Shown: positions 59,295 to 64,000 of the stretch, in pieces | Position numbering within the stretch: the stretch's first letter is position 1 | How the letters are laid out: every line of letters starts with the position of its first letter | Assembly: GCA_031769625.1 (NCBI GenBank) | Contig: JAUIMM010000188.1 | Coordinates: 6,265,001-6,329,000 of the forward strand | DNA length: 64,000 bases | Direction of reading: 5' to 3' | Source: Taudactylus pleione | Lineage: Eukaryota > Chordata > Amphibia > Anura > Myobatrachidae | Position numbers and translations under genes: made by a program | The notes under the pieces: model-generated | Seen by the model: the letters and a program-made list of their open reading frames with translations, nothing else | The model's database searches: none | Told to the model about the DNA's origin: nothing

Positions 59295-59821
59295 GGGCCT
59301 GATTCAGACCCACTCGCGAGCGGCTGTCCGCTCGCAAGTGGGTCGATGGTCTGCACTGAGCATGCGCACGACGGAGGGAGCTCCGTCGTGCGCATGCGCC
59401 AGACACGACGAGCGAAGGACTTTCCTTCGCTCGTTGTGTCCGATCAAAGGGGGCGTGCTGTCAATGTTGATTGACAGCACGCCCCCTTTGGTGGGCGTGC
59501 CTCCCTGACGGGGGCGTTCCCACGGGAACGCCTCCCGTCAGAAGCCGGCCCACTGATGATGTCAGTGGGAGTGATTTTGGCTCTGATAGAGCCAAAATCA
59601 CTCCGGAGCTTGCGGTTGAAAACCTCAACCGCAGGCTCCGGCTCGCAATTTCGATGGTCACGACCATCGCGGCCATCAAAATGCACGCTCGTATAGCCTG
59701 TGGGTGGTGACCCACAGCTATACGAGCGTCCAGGAGCCAGGAGGACGCTCCATGAAAATGGAGCCCGGCCCTCATTCAGAGCGTGCGCTCTGCTCAGAGC
59801 GTACGGCTCTGAATGAGGCCC
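59295..59821. mobile_element. Multi-hairpin MITE, subfamily A, reverse orientation
   Basis: gggcctgattcagacccac to cggctctgaatgaggccc, flanked by TTT (59292-59294, 59822-59824). It carries the gcgcacgacggagggagctc and gattttggctctgatagagc hairpins of subfamily A in reverse order; the tgacatcactagtgatgtca centre is shortened to cactgatgatgtcagtggg. Confidence 0.9.
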
Positions 59822-60046
59822 TTTATGCGGAGCTCAATGGATGGACCTTTTCCCTGGCTTCTTAACAAGCGTAATTGGCTCTTCGAATTGTCTGTCTGAA
59901 TTTGATGTCATTTTGTCCGCCTTCCCTTTATGCGTCCGTCTAGACATCTGTATTACAATACGGCTTCAGCCAGGTGGACAATTCTCTATGTCTTGTATGA
60001 ATTTTGAAAAGCTGTTTGTCAGGTTTTTTTGTTTTAAATGACACCT

Positions 60047-60200
60047 TGGGGGCAATTCAGTTTTCAGGGCTGTGTGGTTGCCGTTTGCGGCTGCACACAA
60101 CCTGGATAATAATCCTAGACGCAGAAGGGAAATGTGAGATATTGGTGGACTCGAAGTGCCCGTTTTCTAATTGTTTCTCCGACATCTCTAATTGAATTAC
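60047..60200. repeat. Small fold-back with CAATTCAG/TAATTGAAT ends
   Basis: gggggcaattcagttttcag and catctctaattgaattacc; inner ttgccgtttgcggctgc. Low confidence. Confidence 0.45.
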
Positions 60201-60831
60201 CACTCATACCTCCCATTTAAAAGAAAAAAAACTTCATATACACATTTTGCACTCCTGAATGCCCCTGGATAGAAAAAACTGCAATGTATCTAAAAGGGGT
60301 AGCTAAATAAAAGTCTGCCAAAATGCAGCCAAAGGCAAAATGTATCAATCCTTGGATTGCTCAGATGTTTTCCGCACTCACCCTGTATATCACAGAGAGC
60401 TGCTCTAGGGAGACAAACAGACATTGTATTCACCGAAACGCAGTAAGCTGCAAACTTACCAAAAATCCCGGCACAGACTGTACACCTTCTGTGTCCCGGG
60501 CTGGATCTCGCCGCAATAGCGCCAACATCACGTTACTGCACTCTGCCAATGTACAGACAATTCATCAAAGGGCTAATTAACATTGTTATCATTGACGACA
60601 ACAGCCCTTGGCATGGGGTTAGCCTATATAACATATTTTCACCGTCAGCATGCCGGAGCCGACATTGTGACCGTCGATTCCGACCGCCGGGATTCTGTAC
60701 CCAAACCTTTTCATACCTGTGACCTGTGATTCGATTTTTATTGCAATCATAGAAAACAATTGTTGTTGCTACAAAGGGCCATTTAATGAATAGCCCCTTA
60801 AGGAATGGCAAGTAGTATGTGGTGTTCAGTG

Positions 60832-61060
60832 CATACTTACCTACCCTCCCGGAATGGCTGGCTGGCAGGCTCCTGAAAATTGGGTGGCACTCCCAGCCAC
60901 CTGGAAAGGTGGACAAACCCCCCGGGGGCTGGGGCACACAAGTGGCCGATGACACGATTCACGTTGAATCGCATGTTTGTGTCAACACACCCCCAGAGCC
61001 GCCCACCTCTGCTGAGCCCCGCCCTTGCTGCCCCCATACCTGCCCCATACCGGCCCAGTC
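60832..61060. repeat. ACTTGCCT-CTCTCC family copy
   Basis: catacttacctaccctcccg, then ctcctgaaaattgggtgg and acgattcacgttgaatcgca, as in the copy at 15725. Confidence 0.6.
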
Positions 61061-61458
61061 TCCGCAGGGCCCCGTCGCAAGGTCAGCAACTATGGTGTCC
61101 TCTCCCCATTTACTCACATTCTTTAGGCTTCAGGCCTAGAGCCTGCTGGGATATTTCTTATTGCGCACAAGCTTCTAGCGGAGGATAGATCACACCTGCA
61201 TGCACAGATGTAGCCTCTTTGCATTGGAAATCTGCTGCTATCCGCATAGATCTCAGCCCAGTTATTGGGCGGGATGCAGCATGGCGAGAAATGCGGTCAA
61301 ACCCTGAAAAGGCGAGGGTGACCGCATTTCTCATATGCACCAAGCCCCGGAATGCGATGCAATCCAGGGCTTGGTCGCGGTGGGTAATGCCATCTTCCTG
61401 ATTGCGTTACCCATAGAAGCCTATGGGCTTCTGTCCATAGAGTTTTGATAGAAGGATC

Positions 61459-61678
61459 CAGGGCCGGCTCTAGGGGTGTTCGACCTGTGCGGTCGCACAG
61501 GGGCACCACCCATAGAGGGCGCCCCCTCCCCAACATCCCGATTTCAGCTGGACAGTACTGTCACGCCTCCTAATAACGTCATGTAGGGGGCGTGGCCTAT
61601 GGTAATTAGCCCGCGTCCCCATAGGGCGCACTGGAGAGGGCCGGCACATGGTGCTCCGACCCCCTGGAGCCGGCCCTG
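61459..61678. mobile_element. hAT-like MITE
   Basis: cagggccggctctaggggtg and cccctggagccggccctg, flanked by gaaggatc (61451-61458) and gaagaatc (61679-61686), an 8-bp duplication with one mismatch. 220 bp, non-coding. Confidence 0.9.
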
Positions 61679-62253
61679 GAAGAATCCACTCGGATCCCTC
61701 CCAGCACCGACCACGGCGCGTGCGCAGAAGGACGCTGGAGGGGCTTCTAGGCCATAGACCCAGAAGTCCCTCCATCGCAAAGGGCTGCTCTTACCGAGCG
61801 AGCGCCCCTTTGCTGTGATTGTCATGCATGCCGGGGTTACCAATGCTGGCATGCAAGCGAAGACCGGCAGAATGCATCCCGAGTGCCATCCCAGTAAATC
61901 CAGAACACTTACTATTACCTTGCAAAGCGCCAGAGTTAAAGGATCATGTTCAGAGATCACCAAGCACCTAATTACAGCCAGTGTTTGCTTTGTGAACTTG
62001 AACGTCTGGCTTCTCCCCGGGAATTTACCCAGCTGCCGCTGTCAGTACAGTATCCACACAGAATTCTCCTGTCACCTGCAGCGGCGATGAGCTGGGAGAG
62101 TCTGGGAGCTCCAGGAGGCTTCCTGCAAGACACCAGGGACAATGCACTTCTTGGCATATTTGCAGGATAAATTCCGAATAAAATAGGATGGAGGCTTCGA
62201 GATCCTGTGAATTGTTTCTGATGAGCCTGAGCCAACAAAGACCTACAGGATTG

Positions 62254-62259
<6 letters not shown>

Positions 62260-62289
<30 letters not shown>
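62260..62289. repeat. Poly-A run
   Basis: Thirty consecutive A. It could be the tail of a retroposed sequence, but no clear element was recognised upstream. Confidence 0.9.
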
Positions 62290-62291
<2 letters not shown>

Positions 62292-62628
62292 ATAATTAAC
62301 AGACCATTTCTTTAGGACGGAGGAAACATATTCTGTTTTGGCAAAAACTATTGTTTAGAGAAATATGTTGCTGTAATCGTATCTCGTGAGCGGCTATTTG
62401 TCATTCTAATCAACGTCTTGTGTTTCACAACACTGGAGCGCGGAGAATTAATTGCAGTTAGGTTTATATTGCCAAGCATGTCACTGACGGACCACAGACT
62501 ACAAGCTGCAGCGCTGCTAACTATCCAGGATGGGAACCAATTACAGTTTATTTTCACTTAAAATGGGCTTCCAAATATCTTTAAAGACAAAGTTCATATA
62601 CCTCCAAACAATCAAAACTTCAAAATTA

Positions 62629-62782
62629 GGGGCAGCATGGTGGCGCGATGGTTTAGCCTTCCTACAAAGGAACTATCTGTGTGGAGTTTGTATGTCCCTC
62701 CCATGTTTGCGTGGATTTCCTCTGGATGCTCCAGTTTCCTCCCACAATCCACAAACATACTGATAGGTTAATTGGCTTCTAA
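62629..62782 (+). mobile_element. V-SINE-like fragment, sense
   Basis: ggggcagcatggtggcgcga, tgtgtggagtttgtatgtcc, ccagtttcctcccacaatcc and ggttaattggcttctaac follow the order seen in reverse at 23884-24223. Confidence 0.75.
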
Positions 62783-63305
62783 CAAAGATATGACTGTTGT
62801 AAAATGGTCTTCTTAGTTGCGTCAATTCCTCCTTATTGCATCCTTGGTAGTGTTGTTCTTGAGGGCTATAGGTCATACGTCCAAACTGCAACAGTTTTTC
62901 TTTTTTCTTTTTTATATATCTGTTCTTATAATAATGTTGTAATGGTTGTGTCTGTACATAGAAATGTTTTTTGGAGAAATGTGCTCCTTGGGACTGTGTA
63001 TGAACTATGGATACAATTTGTTTTTTTTCTCTGAATTTTTGTTTGTCTGTTCATTCTGGCATCATGCAAAAACTATGGGATGAATTTGGATTGTGTTTTC
63101 CAATATTGTATAGCTTAGTCACCTAAAGAGAAACTGAGGTATGTATTAACTCAATGTGACATCAGGGAGAGGAGCAATAAAGGAAAGCCAAAAATGACTA
63201 AATGTATATAAATATAATTTCTTTGGAACAAATATGCTTTCAGGGACAGTTTATGAAAAATGAAGACACAGGCTCAAAGTCCAAAATGACTAAGTATATA
63301 AATGT

Positions 63306-63342
63306 GTGTGTAAGTATATATATATACACACACACACACACA

Positions 63343-63387
<45 letters not shown>

Positions 63388-63412
63388 ATATATATATATA
63401 TGTGTGTGTGTG

Positions 63413-63455
<43 letters not shown>
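63306..63455. repeat. CA/TG/TA microsatellite
   Basis: Alternating (CA)n, (TG)n and (TA)n blocks. Tyr/Ile/His-rich frames on both strands are artefacts. Confidence 0.95.
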
Positions 63456-63456
<1 letters not shown>

Positions 63457-63819
63457 GCACACCCCGAACACAGACATGTATATTACAGCAATGGATACAA
63501 CAAACACAAATTTGTATGCATATATCTCAAGATCTATTTCGCACAAGAATCCAACTATAAACTATAAAGCACTCATCAGGCAGCTTATCTTGACTAATGA
63601 AGTATACATGTCAATCTAGTAGATGGTGCACCAAGACCAATACTACATATCATAGAGTCGCTGCTCATGTTACTTGCAACCTACCAGTGTTACTGTAGGT
63701 TAAGTGGCTTGCTCACGAGTTAGGAGCCCCAAGCATTTTTTTATGTTAATCCCTGAAGAAAAAATATAAAATGTTGTTTTTCAAAGACATTTTGAGGGGA
63801 AGGGGGAAGGATTAAAAAA

Positions 63820-63910
63820 ATTTTGAGCGTCTAAACTAATGGGCGTTTACCGGAGCAATTCAATTGTTTCTCCTATAGACGCCCATTAGTGTTTAACGCA
63901 CCCAGAAGCA
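63820..63910. repeat. Small fold-back
   Basis: gcgtctaaactaatgggcgt and gacgcccattagtgtttaac are facing arms. Confidence 0.7.
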
Positions 63911-64000
63911 CCTGGGTTTGGGCGCCCACACTACAGACTTGGCACAGCCTCAGGAGGCTGCGAGAGAAAATGTGTCTGCCGCAGCAAATGAGCGACTGAT

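Larger units (their letters stand above)
53498..64000 (+). other. PDZD2 downstream intron, not closed in the window
   Basis: It opens with donor gtaagt. No acceptor followed by recognisable PDZD2 sequence was found before the window ends. It holds fold-backs, MITEs, a 19/29-bp array, a hAT MITE, a SINE fragment and microsatellites. Non-repeat stretches 54540-55800, 58550-59290, 59830-60820 and 61690-62620 show no convincing coding sequence. Confidence 0.75.

Noticed and set aside
1..64000. A novel multi-gene system
   Set aside because: Every open frame above about 200 residues is repeat-derived, and the only supported gene is the known scaffold PDZD2.

Overview
The window is a piece of a vertebrate nuclear genome, most likely an amphibian and probably a frog. 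It has spliced exons with GT/AG borders, very long introns, L2-type and DIRS retroelements, hAT and pogo/Tigger non-autonomous transposons, and many short fold-back (MITE-like) elements. The species call is an inference from repeat content and from divergence against the human protein; no species-specific marker was recognised.

Only one gene is supported: four consecutive plus-strand coding exons of PDZD2 (PDZ domain-containing protein 2, also PAPIN/PDZK3), at 36675-37104, 44982-45124, 47497-47629 and 53348-53497. They join in frame (phases 2-0, 0-2, 2-0, 0-0) and follow the human protein in order: the end of PDZ1, the basic linker with a KRTRKFGVISR motif, PDZ2 split over two exons, and the acidic segment after PDZ2 with an SLPDL motif. 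I did not find the N-terminal exons upstream or the PDZ3 exons downstream. So 1-36674 is read as upstream intron (or upstream flank) and 53498-64000 as the next intron.

The rest is repeats. 1-385: complex microsatellite. 1292-3255: a MITE and a decayed DIRS-like retroelement. 3270-10200: GC-rich repeats with telomere-like CCCTAA blocks in opposite orientations, plus microsatellites and fold-backs. 10667-35000: mostly MITEs of a family with GGGCCTGATTCAG-like ends and 3-bp target duplications, an L2 3' end, a V-SINE-like copy, a Tigger-like MITE and a hAT nested inside a hAT. 35960-36560: one MITE inserted into another, 115 bp before the first PDZD2 exon. 37105-44981 (intron): a 76-bp tandem array, a 21-bp array and large fold-backs. 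45125-47496 (intron splitting PDZ2): almost entirely a 20-bp minisatellite. 47630-53347 (intron): a 79-bp array and a hAT-like element swollen by an internal 30-bp minisatellite. 53498-64000: more fold-backs, a 19/29-bp array, another hAT MITE and an AT/GT microsatellite.

The longest open frames here (781, 699, 623, 384, 373 and 352 residues, among others) lie in tandem arrays and are open only because of repeat arithmetic. No bacterial-style operon, CRISPR array, defence locus or other multi-gene system is present. The most notable items are the PDZ2-splitting intron filled by a minisatellite, transposon nests with readable target duplications, and a MITE family whose 3-bp target duplications are not limited to TWA.
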